This document shows positions 51,456-60,692 of a DNA stretch of 64,000 bases, in pieces. The notes under the pieces are model-generated. The model ran no database searches. It saw only the letters and a list, made by a program, of their open reading frames with translations, and had not been told where the DNA came from. Every line of letters starts with the position of its first letter. The first letter of the stretch is position 1. The stretch is taken from NCBI RefSeq assembly GCF_014235875.1, contig NZ_JACJUK010000001.1, positions 434,001 through 498,000 of the forward strand, written 5' to 3'. The stretch is from Croceivirga lutea (lineage in GTDB: Bacteria > Bacteroidota > Bacteroidia > Flavobacteriales > Flavobacteriaceae). Position numbers and translations under genes: made by a program.

Positions 51456-52691
51456 TTAAGGTAAGGTATTCTTAGCTTCAATCCATTTGCCCATAAACTT
51501 GGTGGCGGCCAAACTCTGGTGTTGTAACAACTGTCCCACCAAATTCTGCGTACGATGCGTTGGTAACTCATGTTGAAGTGTTGTCAATTTTTCTAAGAAA
51601 AGTGCCTGCAAAATACCTTTGTTATAGTGTTGATGAATCAGCTCAATTCCCCGTTGTTGGGCTACTAGCCAGCTATTTTGGTGGGTATACAAATGCACAG
51701 CACTTTTAGCTAAATCTTCTGGGCTATTCGCCAAATTACCCGCCCACGGTAAAACCGCAAACATACCCTCAGCACCTAATGGTGTAGTTACTGATGGCGT
51801 GCCCGCTTGCATAGCCAAGGTGAGTTTACCTTTAATACCCGCTCCAAAGCGCAATGGGGCAAGCACTACCCTAGCCTGTTGTACGTTACTTTTAAGGTCT
51901 TTTACCCAACCTTTTACGAGAAAACCGTTAGTAGGCTTATGCATTTCTACAACTTGTTGTGGTAGGTAAGCCCCGTAAATATGTAGCTCCGCCGTGGGTA
52001 AGTGTTGACGGATTAACGGCCAGATATGGGTTTTTAAATAGTTGTACGCATCTACATTAGGCTGATGTTTACCATTGCCATAGCAAATAAAATGTTGCCG
52101 CTGTTCAAAACTGGGCCATTGGTGTTGGGTTGTTTCGGTAATTTCTGGTAATAAAAAAGGTAAATGGTACAGTAGGTTTTTGGGTATACCCACACGAGTA
52201 AGCAATTCAATTTCAAAAGTGGAGACTAATAGGGTAAGGTCGCATCTAAAAATACTGGTCAGTTCACGTTTGGTTTTATCTTGTTGTAGCCAATCGCTTT
52301 GCGTAAAATCAATTTGCTTTTTAAAACAATGTGCCCGGTAATCGCGCAGCGAATGTAAGTCCTCCGTATTTAAAAGTGTTAGTGCTTGCGGACAGACTTC
52401 GGTAACCCGCCAACCAAATTGCTCTTCGACCATAAAACGGTCGTATACCACCACATGGGGTTGTAAATCGGCTACAAAAGCGTTAAAACTAGCATCGTTT
52501 AGCAGAATAGGCTGTTCTGAAATACCCAGCTTGGTTAAGTCTTCAGAATACGCTGTTTTAGCTGCGGTAGATGCAAAGGTAATGTGATACCCGTGTGCCA
52601 GAAATAGTTCTAACAATTGCAGCATACGGTTGCCTGCCGCTGTGGTGCTGGGCTCAGGCCACACAAAACCGATGACCAATAGTTTGTTCAT
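51456..52691 (-). CDS. GT4-like glycosyltransferase
   Basis: The 411-aa product has a GT-B fold: N-terminal LLVIGFVWPEPSTTAAGNRML, mid-region FICYGNGKHQPNVDAYNYL, LHIYGAYLP and the nucleotide-sugar region VVLAPLRFGAGIKGKLTLAMQAGTPSVTTPLGAEGM with the family Glu. It transfers a sugar from a nucleotide donor to an unknown acceptor in the cytoplasm. The start at 52691 lies 1 bp beyond the helicase stop; an ATG at 52709 would lie inside the helicase gene. The gene is richer in Gln/His/Leu and G+C than the SIR2-HerA pair. Confidence 0.85.
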   Translation of the reverse strand: MNKLLVIGFVWPEPSTTAAGNRMLQLLELFLAHGYHITFASTAAKTAYSEDLTKLGISEQPILLNDASFNAFVADLQPHVVVYDRFMVEEQFGWRVTEVCPQALTLLNTEDLHSLRDYRAHCFKKQIDFTQSDWLQQDKTKRELTSIFRCDLTLLVSTFEIELLTRVGIPKNLLYHLPFLLPEITETTQHQWPSFEQRQHFICYGNGKHQPNVDAYNYLKTHIWPLIRQHLPTAELHIYGAYLPQQVVEMHKPTNGFLVKGWVKDLKSNVQQARVVLAPLRFGAGIKGKLTLAMQAGTPSVTTPLGAEGMFAVLPWAGNLANSPEDLAKSAVHLYTHQNSWLVAQQRGIELIHQHYNKGILQALFLEKLTTLQHELPTHRTQNLVGQLLQHQSLAATKFMGKWIEAKNTLP

Positions 52692-52692
52692 A

Positions 52693-54210
52693 CTACATAC
52701 GGGCTGCAAACATCTTTGAAATATGAGAGCGCAATTTACGCTCGTAGTCTTCCTCTAACCACTCTTTGTAGTTTTTGGTATTGTTCATAATACAGTACGA
52801 GTATTGGCGAACCCTAAACTGTATTTCATCTTTTAGTTCTTTGGCCAAAATACGGGCATCAAAAACATCTTCACTATTTTCTACGCAGATTTGAGCGTGT
52901 TGTGCAATGCTTCGTTCTAGCACTATTTTTGATTTTCCGCCTTCGGCAAAAACTTTTTTGTATTCCGCCTTAATATCAAAATGAATGTTTTCAGATTTGG
53001 AAAACTTCGCTTTTAAGTCCTCAGGCATTTCATAAACAAAGTCGCGCTCAATATCCTCGTCATTTTTAATATTCTCTAAGTAAAAGTCAGGAAAGTGAAA
53101 AATTTCTTGCCAGTCTACAGCCTCATCCCAGGGGCCAAAACGAGCAATGTTATTACCCATGTCAATAACATTAAAATCCTTTTTATTCTCCATTACCCGA
53201 GAACCCCTACCAATCATTTGAAAATATAGGGTTAGAGAGCGCGTAGCTCTATTCAGAATTATTGATTTTACTGAGGGTTCATCAAAACCAGTAGTTAAAA
53301 TACTTACCGATGATAAAATAGCATCGGGCGTATTGGCAAACCATTCTAGAATTTCTTTACGTTCGGCTGCTGTGTTCTTATTATCTAGATGTCTAACGTT
53401 GTAGCCCGCTTTCTTAAAGGTTTCATACACATAGTAAGATGTGCTAATACCGTTATTAAAAATAAGGGTTTTGGTGCCTTTTGCCACTTCTTCATAAGCC
53501 GTTACCAACTTACCTAGCATGGATTGATTGCTATACAGTTCATCTGAAGATTTTACGGTATAATCGCCATGCATACCCAATTTTAAACCCCGTAAACTCA
53601 CATCAAAATTATACAGGTTTGCTTTGGCTAAAAAGCCACGTTTGATAAGTGATTTTATAGACTCTCCAATAATCAACTTTTTATAGTTGTCTTTCATGGG
53701 AAGCTTAATGTTGGAACTTAAGGGGGTTGCTGTAACGCCTAAAATATTGGCCTTTTCAAAAAACTTAAACAGTTTACGAAACGAGTTGTAGTGCGCTTCA
53801 TCTATAATTACCAAGCCTACATTATTCAACACTACCTTCTCTTCTTGCAATCGATTATTCAGTGTTTCTACCATGGCAACAAAGCACTGAAACTCATCTT
53901 GGTCTATATGTTCTTTAACATCACTATTAATGACCTTATTAGGTACCCCAAAACCATGAAGCATTTTAGAAGTTTGACCACTAAGCTCAATACGGTGCGT
54001 TAGTACCACCACCTTTTTACCAGTTTGTTCAATATAGCGCCTAGTAATCTCTGAGAAGATAACCGTTTTACCACCACCCGTAGGTAGTTGGTACAATAAG
54101 TTACCCCCTTCTGGGAGTTTGTCGATTTCTTTGAAAATTCGGTTTAAATCTTCAAGTTGATAATCGTATAAGTTCTTTTTTTTGGTTTCTTTTTGAACTT
54201 GCAAAAACAA
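52693..54210 (-). CDS. DEAD/DEAH-box SF2 helicase
   Basis: The 505-aa product has Walker A QLPTGGGKT (41-49), motif II IDEAH, motif III GVTATPLS, a C-terminal RecA domain with TTGFDEPSVKSIILNRATRSL (motif V) and MIGRGSR (motif VI). It resembles the SSL2/UvrB-like helicases related to the type I/III restriction motor, but no nuclease or methyltransferase gene neighbours it. It is divergent from rpoD. Likely a DNA or RNA repair/processing motor; exact substrate unknown. Confidence 0.88.
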   Translation of the reverse strand: MFLQVQKETKKKNLYDYQLEDLNRIFKEIDKLPEGGNLLYQLPTGGGKTVIFSEITRRYIEQTGKKVVVLTHRIELSGQTSKMLHGFGVPNKVINSDVKEHIDQDEFQCFVAMVETLNNRLQEEKVVLNNVGLVIIDEAHYNSFRKLFKFFEKANILGVTATPLSSNIKLPMKDNYKKLIIGESIKSLIKRGFLAKANLYNFDVSLRGLKLGMHGDYTVKSSDELYSNQSMLGKLVTAYEEVAKGTKTLIFNNGISTSYYVYETFKKAGYNVRHLDNKNTAAERKEILEWFANTPDAILSSVSILTTGFDEPSVKSIILNRATRSLTLYFQMIGRGSRVMENKKDFNVIDMGNNIARFGPWDEAVDWQEIFHFPDFYLENIKNDEDIERDFVYEMPEDLKAKFSKSENIHFDIKAEYKKVFAEGGKSKIVLERSIAQHAQICVENSEDVFDARILAKELKDEIQFRVRQYSYCIMNNTKNYKEWLEEDYERKLRSHISKMFAARM

Positions 54211-54448
54211 TTTTTTTATGGGTTAAGTTTTTCTGAAAAAACCCTACAAATTTAGTGGATTTATTCGCTCCATAACGTTATAAGAATTTTAATTACTAAA
54301 AATTTATTGTGAATAACAGTTGTTAATCCCTCTTACCTTTTTGTAGGAATTATTCATAAAGTTTTGATAAGTTAAGTACAAACCATTTGGATTTTGGCAT
54401 AATTAAATGTATAATGTATGCTAGTACAATAATTAAATTTCACCCTGA

Positions 54449-55312
54449 ATGAGGCAGCTTAAAATCGTAAAACAGGTTACCAACCGAGAGTCCAAATCTT
54501 TAGACAAATACCTACAAGACATTAGTAAAATTGAGTTAATTACCGCACAAGAAGAGGTGGAATTAGCGCAGCGTATTAGAGAAGGTGATCAAGTGGCCTT
54601 AGAGCGATTGACGAACGCAAACTTAAGGTTTGTGGTTTCTGTAGCTAAGCAATATCAAAATCAAGGTTTAAAACTTTCTGATTTAATTAATGAAGGTAAT
54701 GTGGGGCTGGTAAAAGCCGCCAAACGTTTTGATGAAACGCGAGGATTTAAATTTATTTCTTATGCCGTATGGTGGATTAGACAATCTATCTTACAAGCTT
54801 TAGCAGAACATTCTAGAGTTGTACGACTACCTTTAAATAAGATTGGTTCTATTAATAAGATTAAAAAGACATTTTCGTATTTAGAGCAAGCGCATGAGAG
54901 ACCACCTTCAGCAGAAGAAATTGCTAAAGAATTGGATATGACGGTTAGCGAAGTAAAATTATCACTTAAAAACTCTGGTAGACATGTATCTATGGATGCG
55001 CCGTTAAAAGAGGGTGAAGATTCTAATTTATATGATGTATTACGTTCTGGAGAATCACCTAAACCAGACAACGAATTAATGCATCAATCGTTAACAACAG
55101 AAATAAATAGGGCTTTAGATACGCTATCACCTAGAGAAGCAGATGTAGTACGTTTGTATTATGGTATTGGCGAATACCCTTCTATGACCTTAGAAGAAAT
55201 AGGAAGCACTTTTGATTTAACCCGAGAACGGGTACGACAGATTAGAGAAAAGGCTATTCGAAAGCTACGCCACAGCTCTAAAAGCAAAATCTTAAAAATG
55301 TACTTAGGTTAA
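54449..55312 (+). CDS. rpoD: Primary RNA polymerase sigma factor RpoD/SigA
   Basis: The 287-aa product is the short sigma-70 typical of Bacteroidota. Region 1.2 ([27 protein letters not shown]), region 2 ([57 protein letters not shown]), region 3 and region 4 ([31 protein letters not shown]) are complete, without the long N-terminal region 1.1 of proteobacterial homologues. It recognises the TTTG/TAnnTTTG promoters seen elsewhere in this window. A strong terminator follows. Confidence 0.95.
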   Translation: MRQLKIVKQVTNRESKSLDKYLQDISKIELITAQEEVELAQRIREGDQVALERLTNANLRFVVSVAKQYQNQGLKLSDLINEGNVGLVKAAKRFDETRGFKFISYAVWWIRQSILQALAEHSRVVRLPLNKIGSINKIKKTFSYLEQAHERPPSAEEIAKELDMTVSEVKLSLKNSGRHVSMDAPLKEGEDSNLYDVLRSGESPKPDNELMHQSLTTEINRALDTLSPREADVVRLYYGIGEYPSMTLEEIGSTFDLTRERVRQIREKAIRKLRHSSKSKILKMYLG

Positions 55313-55317
55313 AAAAT

Positions 55318-55350
55318 AAAAGGGGGAGCTTTGTTCAAGTTCCCCCTTTT
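55318..55350 (+). terminator. Intrinsic terminator after rpoD
   Basis: AAAGGGGGA pairs with TCCCCCTTT around a 15-nt loop, followed by T residues, directly after the rpoD stop. Confidence 0.85.
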
Positions 55351-55368
55351 ACTTAATAACACTTAAAC

Positions 55369-55476
55369 TTAAGAACAATTCAACTGGGTAATATTGTAAT
55401 TTACTAAAATTTGGTTCAGATTCTGAACAAAATTTAAGTAGGCTGTATTTTCGTTTTTTGGGAACTCCATAAGCAT
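55369..55476 (-). CDS. Candidate 35-aa micro-protein, paralogue of the next
   Basis: The 35-codon ORF opens at ATG 55476 (an in-frame ATG at 55470 is an alternative) and its core reads AYLNFVQNLNQILVNYNITQL. This aligns with EYLAFLQDLNEILSLNQLAEL in the adjacent ORF at 55487-55585: the shared pattern is Y-L-x-F-(L/V)-Q-(D/N)-L-N-(E/Q)-I-L. The two are separated by 10 bp and lie in one transcript. Such similarity between neighbouring tiny ORFs argues for coding. No family was recognised. Confidence 0.55.
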   Translation of the reverse strand: MLMEFPKNENTAYLNFVQNLNQILVNYNITQLNCS

Positions 55477-55486
55477 AGGTTTTAGG

Positions 55487-55585
55487 TTATAGGTAATCTA
55501 ATTCTGCTAGTTGATTTAAGCTTAAAATCTCGTTTAGGTCTTGCAAAAAGGCTAAATATTCTTCGCCGTAAGTATCGTATAACAT
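55487..55585 (-). CDS. Candidate 32-aa micro-protein
   Basis: The 32-codon ORF (MLYDTYGEEYLAFLQDLNEI...) is acidic and amphipathic, ends in AELDYL, and is preceded by a promoter-like element at 55639-55669 giving a leader of roughly 47 nt. It resembles the neighbouring 35-aa ORF over 21 residues. It could be a small regulatory or membrane-associated helix. Evidence is the paralogy and promoter; translation is unproven. Confidence 0.6.
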   Translation of the reverse strand: MLYDTYGEEYLAFLQDLNEILSLNQLAELDYL

Positions 55586-55638
55586 AATTAATTAGGTAGA
55601 TTAAGATTTATAAATTCGGGTATCTTAATAATACAACG

Positions 55639-55669
55639 TAAACATATTTTTTTAGTTGTATTATTTCAA
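55639..55669 (-). promoter_or_regulatory. Candidate promoter of the micro-ORF pair
   Basis: On the minus strand TTGA (55666-55669) is followed after 19-20 bp by TATGTTTA (55639-55646), a one-mismatch match to TAnnTTTG. The predicted start near 55632 reaches the first micro-ORF at 55585. Confidence 0.45.
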
Positions 55670-55726
55670 TAAAATGATGTCAACTCAGTAATTTTTGTTG
55701 TCAAAAAGCGAATTGCTAATACAAAG

Positions 55727-56941
55727 TTAAAATTGGAACTTATATTGTAGACCAACGGTAGCCGAAAAGACAAAATCGTTAGGCGAAAATGGCAATTCTT
55801 GCCGCGAAAGGTTGAGTGAAGTATTGATACTGTTGACCTTATCGACCAACGTAAACTGGTAGGCAAAACGAAGTCTTTGAGTACTTAAATAAGTAACCGA
55901 CTCTGCCAATAATTGTCCTCTAGCAAAAAACTGATTGTTATCAACATCTATACCATATGTAAAATTTACATCTAAGTAATTGTTAGCATCTTTAAAGTAT
56001 TTACGTGCTAGTAGACTGCCTGCAAAACCCACATCATCATTACCAAAAGAGACAAAAGGCCGCCCCGAAAAATACCAGTTACCAGTATACAAGCCATATG
56101 AACCCGTTATGATGGTGGTATTTACTTCATTAAACCGCAAATGGCGAAGACCTAACGATGCTTCTCTTGCTTTAGGTAACTCTGAATACAGCTCTGCTCC
56201 TATCCGATGTTTTGGAAAAATAATTTGGTCAGAAAAACCATAGTTTAGGTAACCATGTAGCTTTTTAGAGAAGGTAGGATACGCATCCACTTCAAATTGA
56301 TAGCCTTGAATATCAAAACGCTCCGCATAGGTGATTCTTGGTATTAGCACTCCCCATTTTGCTTTACGAGCATAGGCCACTTTCATTTCATAAAAAGGGT
56401 CAAAAGTCTTGTCAAATACCGTTGCTGTTGACGTTACTGAAAAGCTGTTTTTCTCGTCAGTTTCGGCATTCTCAGTTTTTAAGACCTCGTAAATCTCATA
56501 ATCCTTATAAATTTGACTAACGGAATTATGCTTTAACGAAGTTAATTCTGGGTCATTTTTAATATGTGTAAGGGCTTTATTGGCCAGCCCCAATGCAATT
56601 GCGTGATTTTCAGCATAGATTTCATTCTTAACGGCTGCCACCCATAATTCTTGTGACTTTTTTTCTTTAGACGTAAGCCTGTTAAAGTGTTTACGTGCTT
56701 GAGCATAGTCGCCATCCCAACTTAAGGTTTTAGCTAGTAAAAGTTCGGCATCTACGTATTCTGGATATACTTCTAACAACTTTTGAAGTGAATCTCTAGC
56801 TTCTACGCGCTGATTGTTAAATGCTAAACTTCTAGCCTTTAAAAACAAGGAATCGGCATTAAAAGCAACCGTTTCTTGTCCAAACGCATTGGAAAGAAAA
56901 AACAATGTTATTAAGATGAAAAAAAGTCTTTTCATTAGCAT
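55727..56941 (-). CDS. TPR plus YaiO-type outer-membrane beta-barrel
   Basis: The 404-aa product has a signal peptide (residues 1-22, ending SNAFGQ), TPR-like helices (about 25-140: SLFLKARSLAFNNQRVEARDSLQKLLEVYPEYVDAELLLAKTLSWDGDYAQARKHF) and a C-terminal barrel (about 165-404) of the YaiO family with a final aromatic strand GLQYKFQF. TPR plus barrel is the build of polysaccharide export porins such as PgaA and BcsC. It is the last gene of the locus, its start overlapping the phosphotransferase stop by 1 bp. Confidence 0.88.
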   Translation of the reverse strand: MLMKRLFFILITLFFLSNAFGQETVAFNADSLFLKARSLAFNNQRVEARDSLQKLLEVYPEYVDAELLLAKTLSWDGDYAQARKHFNRLTSKEKKSQELWVAAVKNEIYAENHAIALGLANKALTHIKNDPELTSLKHNSVSQIYKDYEIYEVLKTENAETDEKNSFSVTSTATVFDKTFDPFYEMKVAYARKAKWGVLIPRITYAERFDIQGYQFEVDAYPTFSKKLHGYLNYGFSDQIIFPKHRIGAELYSELPKAREASLGLRHLRFNEVNTTIITGSYGLYTGNWYFSGRPFVSFGNDDVGFAGSLLARKYFKDANNYLDVNFTYGIDVDNNQFFARGQLLAESVTYLSTQRLRFAYQFTLVDKVNSINTSLNLSRQELPFSPNDFVFSATVGLQYKFQF

Positions 56942-59262
56942 TAATCAATAAGTATTACTTCAGAAACCGTTTGCTGCCCCAGGCAACGATTTACTTTTTC
57001 ATCGAGTTCCACAGAACCCACTCCGTTCGATTTTAGTTTTTGATACAGCTCAGAAGCTAGGCCAACATCATTAGACCAATAACATACGTCTAATAACGCA
57101 GCGTAACAGTCTTGATATTTTGGATTTAGCCCAAGGGCCACCTCTAAAACATCTTTTGATTTCGCATATTGTTTATTCCAGCCGTAAATACGACCTTTTA
57201 ATATCATAGCATCTACATGGCCTGGCACATTATGTATTATATATTCAGAAAGCAGCAGGGCACGGCTGGTATTACCTTTGTGGGCTAGTTTAGTAGCCTC
57301 TCTAAACGCTTTATCATAATCTTCTCCATCAAAAACACTAGAGAGCCACACTAACTCTTCTTTCTTAAAATTGTAGCGGTCTACCGGAAAAATAGCAAGG
57401 CTATCAGGCATTAATTTATTTTTAGTTAAGGTATAATTCGCTATAGCCTTAAACTCTTGAAATTGTTTGTAAACCTTTTTTGTATTTGCTTCATTCTTAA
57501 CCAGCGCCATTTCGTTTTCAATGTTAAGCGTATACACCTTACCCCCATTAAAAAAAGATTCACCCGTAATTAACTCGGTAAAGCGGCCCTCTCGTTTTAA
57601 AAGCGGAATGGTTTTAGGGGTAGCAGTAAGCAGACCCTGCCCTAACCAACTGTTGTGTGTAATTGTAGTTTTCGGTTTTACGGTATTAACCAAACTTAAA
57701 ATAGAAGGTACAACATCAAAATGAGACGTTAAGTGCTTAAATTCTTTAGGCTCTTTTACTAACGGACTGTAGATAAACATTCCCGTTCTATAAAAACTAA
57801 GACTATTTGTTTTTTCAATAGCTGGTGCATTTTTAGAGCCCACAAAGACAAAAATGGTATTGTTGAATTCGTTGGTTTTTTTGTGTTTTTCTAAAAATCC
57901 TTTTATGGCGTTGTCTGTATACATTAAATTGGCAAAAAACGGAATGTTTTTATCCAATCTTCGTTTTAAACTAGGCTCATAACCCACCATTTTAATTTGC
58001 TTTTCTGCAGCAGTAACAAACTGTTCGGCAGGGTAATGCAAACTATTAGTTTCTGTACTAAGATTCAGAAAAACCTCGAATTTAGGTTTACCAGATGGCA
58101 GGTAAATTTCTTCCCATTTTTTAAATAGCTCTTCGTCAGGAAAACCTAAAATGGCACCAGATGCATCGGTTTCATAAGTTTTAAAATGGTCTCCAAAGTT
58201 AGACCTATCCACTACCATGTCTACCCGTTCATTAAACAAATAGCTGTCTAGCTTTGTTAAAGCCAAATTACCGCCATGGTAAAAGCCAGTTTTGTAACCT
58301 TGACTTTTGAGATAAGCAAAGAGACTGTTTTTATTCAGTTTACTAGAAAAATGCTCGTTTCCTTCCGAAGGAAAAGGAGTGCTAGATAGTAAAGCCGTTA
58401 AGGCGGTTGGTGTTTCTAAAGATGTACTAAGGTGATTTGTAAAAACTAAGGACTGCTCTGATAATTCACTTAAAAACGGTGTAAACTCCTTAAATTTAGC
58501 TGAAGACCCAATGAACTCATTACTTAAGCCATCTATCATCACAACTACAATATTGGGTTTTTGGTTTGTAAAATTGAAATAAGTTGCCCAGTCTGTCTCT
58601 ACAGTAGTAGGTTTCACTAAAGGATATTCCGCCTCACCGTCATATGTTGTTTTTTCAATTTTACCAGAGAATAATTCCGCTACCAAATACTGCGTTTTAT
58701 TAACGTTTATAGCGCGTTTATCTGTAAACAACATTCCAGCGAACAAGAGCGCGAGAATAATGGTAAAGGGATATAATTTTTGAATAAAATTGTACAGTTT
58801 TGTTCCTTTTTTAGATACAAAACGAAAAATTCCTAAACAGATAAGAAAACAAATTCCCGCATAAAAAAGCTCGGTAACCCTAAAGTTTACATGATTTAAA
58901 GTGGTTGCAATATCAGAGCCAATTAAGTCTAGGTGTTGCAAGAAATACTCAATAAGTACAAATTCAAGTGCTAACAACAGGGTTAGTAAAAAAGAGACTA
59001 TTTTTTTGCCGTGGCTAGGTTTGTTAGCTTCTAACCAACGGTATGGATAAACCAAAAGTAAACCTACAATAGCAGCATACCCAATCTGATTAATGAAAAG
59101 CATTAGCATACTCCATTCAAACACGCTATCTAGAATACCGTTTAAGTACAAACGAAAGTGCTGGTACAGCCCTAAAACAAGTAAGCTACATGCAAAAGCA
59201 ATAAGTAAGCCTGCATATTGCGGAAGTCCATACCGTTGTATTTGTTTTGCTGATGTTATCAT
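56941..59262 (-). CDS. LTA-synthase-like membrane phosphotransferase with C-terminal TPRs
   Basis: The 773-aa product has five hydrophobic helices (about 15-190), an alkaline-phosphatase/sulfatase-fold domain (about 235-560) with VVVMIDGLSNEFIGSS (first metal Asp) and the nucleophile region TSLETPTALTALLSS, then TPR-like repeats (about 650-750: NTSRALLLSEYIIHNVPGHVDAMILKGRIYGWNKQYAKSKDVLEVAL). The domain set resembles lipoteichoic-acid synthase or phosphoethanolamine/phosphoglycerol transferases. In this locus it would add a phosphoryl group to a surface glycan (inference). It overlaps the GT2 gene by 4 bp. Confidence 0.85.
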   Translation of the reverse strand: MITSAKQIQRYGLPQYAGLLIAFACSLLVLGLYQHFRLYLNGILDSVFEWSMLMLFINQIGYAAIVGLLLVYPYRWLEANKPSHGKKIVSFLLTLLLALEFVLIEYFLQHLDLIGSDIATTLNHVNFRVTELFYAGICFLICLGIFRFVSKKGTKLYNFIQKLYPFTIILALLFAGMLFTDKRAINVNKTQYLVAELFSGKIEKTTYDGEAEYPLVKPTTVETDWATYFNFTNQKPNIVVVMIDGLSNEFIGSSAKFKEFTPFLSELSEQSLVFTNHLSTSLETPTALTALLSSTPFPSEGNEHFSSKLNKNSLFAYLKSQGYKTGFYHGGNLALTKLDSYLFNERVDMVVDRSNFGDHFKTYETDASGAILGFPDEELFKKWEEIYLPSGKPKFEVFLNLSTETNSLHYPAEQFVTAAEKQIKMVGYEPSLKRRLDKNIPFFANLMYTDNAIKGFLEKHKKTNEFNNTIFVFVGSKNAPAIEKTNSLSFYRTGMFIYSPLVKEPKEFKHLTSHFDVVPSILSLVNTVKPKTTITHNSWLGQGLLTATPKTIPLLKREGRFTELITGESFFNGGKVYTLNIENEMALVKNEANTKKVYKQFQEFKAIANYTLTKNKLMPDSLAIFPVDRYNFKKEELVWLSSVFDGEDYDKAFREATKLAHKGNTSRALLLSEYIIHNVPGHVDAMILKGRIYGWNKQYAKSKDVLEVALGLNPKYQDCYAALLDVCYWSNDVGLASELYQKLKSNGVGSVELDEKVNRCLGQQTVSEVILID

Positions 59263-60692
59263 GCTGCTTTACTAAATCCTTTTCTGGTCATGGAGCCCCA
59301 ACCAGATTGTACTTTAAATAACTTTTTATAATTACCCTTAACCGAAGACCAAACCACAATAGGGTGAAAAACCACGGGTTCTATTAAGGCACAAAAAACT
59401 AGGGTTAAAATATCTTTAGGTTTGGTGTATTGCTTGTAAGACAGGGTATCCCATAAAATAGCATACAATGAAAACATAACGCTATACGTATACACGCACA
59501 TAGTTATGGCTAAAAAAAACTGCCAGTTTAATATTTCTAAGTACCAGAATAATAGAATAGAAAAGAAACCAAAAAACTCCAGTAGCGGCGCCATCCATTC
59601 ATAAAAAAACCAGTACGGGTAACTCAATAACCCTAACCTACCTAGTTTAGGATTTAAAAACATGTCTTTGTGTTTTTTTAAAGTCTCTATGTTACCTCTA
59701 GACCAACGGTCGCGCTGTTTAACAAATACATTTAAATCTTCTGGAACTTCTGTCCAGCAAAGCGGGTCTGGTATATACTCAACCGTATAGGGTAAGTTGC
59801 GTTCATGCATATAACGGCGCATTCTAAAGACGATTTCCATGTCTTCCCCTACTGTGCCGGTATCATAACCCCCAATTGCATTGGCAATTTCTCTATCAAA
59901 AAAGCCAAATGCTCCAGAAATGATTAACAAACTATCTATGCGCCCCCAAGCCATTCTGCCCAACAGAAAAGAACGTGTATATTCTAACAATTGAAATTTG
60001 GCTAACCAGTTTTTGGGCAGATTAATCTCTTCTAACTGTCCGCCAGAAATACGACAAGAATTTGCCACCCTGATTACCCCACCAACAGCAATTACCCGTT
60101 TTTCGGAGCGTTGTAAAAACGATTTAACTACGTGTAACAAAGCGTCTGGCAACAACAGACAATCCACATCTATACAACCAACATAACGCGCAGTAGATAA
60201 TTGCACGCCAGTATTTAAAGCATCTGATTTACCCCCGTTTTCTTTATCAATTACAGTAAGTTTATTGAAGGCGGCGATTTTAGATTTATACACACCTCTT
60301 ATCGGCTTACTTTTATGATTAGGAGCAACTTTAAAATTGATTTTTTCTAAATCGTACGCCTTAATCATTTTTTCTAGCGTATCGTCTTTACTACCATCAT
60401 TAACCACCATCACCTCATAATTTACATACCTAAGCGAAAGTAACGAGCGTATATTTTCAACTATGGTCATACCCTCATTGTAGGCAGGAGCAATAATGGT
60501 AATAGAAGGCGCTAAAGGTGATGCCATTACTTTTGAAAGGTCAACAAAGCTGTTTTTATTTTTATAGTGAATTGAATTTCTGGTGGATAAATACCCCATT
60601 AGGGTAAACATGGAGAATAATACCGTGGTAAACACCAAAAAAATGATGTTTATATAATCTAGAATACCATCAAAAGAAATTGCATTAAACAT
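59259..60692 (-). CDS. Processive family-2 glycosyltransferase (polysaccharide synthase type)
   Basis: The 477-aa product has an N-terminal membrane helix (about 8-32), a GT2 domain with IIAPAYNEGMTIVENI, VVNDGSKDDT, the DxD-type CIDVDCLLLPDAL, GEDMEIVFRMRRYM and the processive signature QRDRWSRGN, followed by three or four membrane helices (about 350-440). The four motifs D, DxD, ED and QxxRW are complete, as in cellulose, hyaluronan and PNAG synthases. It likely polymerises and translocates a polysaccharide across the inner membrane. It overlaps the HEAT gene by 8 bp. Confidence 0.9.
   Translation of the reverse strand: MFNAISFDGILDYINIIFLVFTTVLFSMFTLMGYLSTRNSIHYKNKNSFVDLSKVMASPLAPSITIIAPAYNEGMTIVENIRSLLSLRYVNYEVMVVNDGSKDDTLEKMIKAYDLEKINFKVAPNHKSKPIRGVYKSKIAAFNKLTVIDKENGGKSDALNTGVQLSTARYVGCIDVDCLLLPDALLHVVKSFLQRSEKRVIAVGGVIRVANSCRISGGQLEEINLPKNWLAKFQLLEYTRSFLLGRMAWGRIDSLLIISGAFGFFDREIANAIGGYDTGTVGEDMEIVFRMRRYMHERNLPYTVEYIPDPLCWTEVPEDLNVFVKQRDRWSRGNIETLKKHKDMFLNPKLGRLGLLSYPYWFFYEWMAPLLEFFGFFSILLFWYLEILNWQFFLAITMCVYTYSVMFSLYAILWDTLSYKQYTKPKDILTLVFCALIEPVVFHPIVVWSSVKGNYKKLFKVQSGWGSMTRKGFSKAA

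Noticed and set aside
52693-54210. Restriction system around the SF2 helicase
   Set aside because: No methyltransferase, specificity subunit or nuclease domain was found in the neighbouring genes or in the helicase itself.
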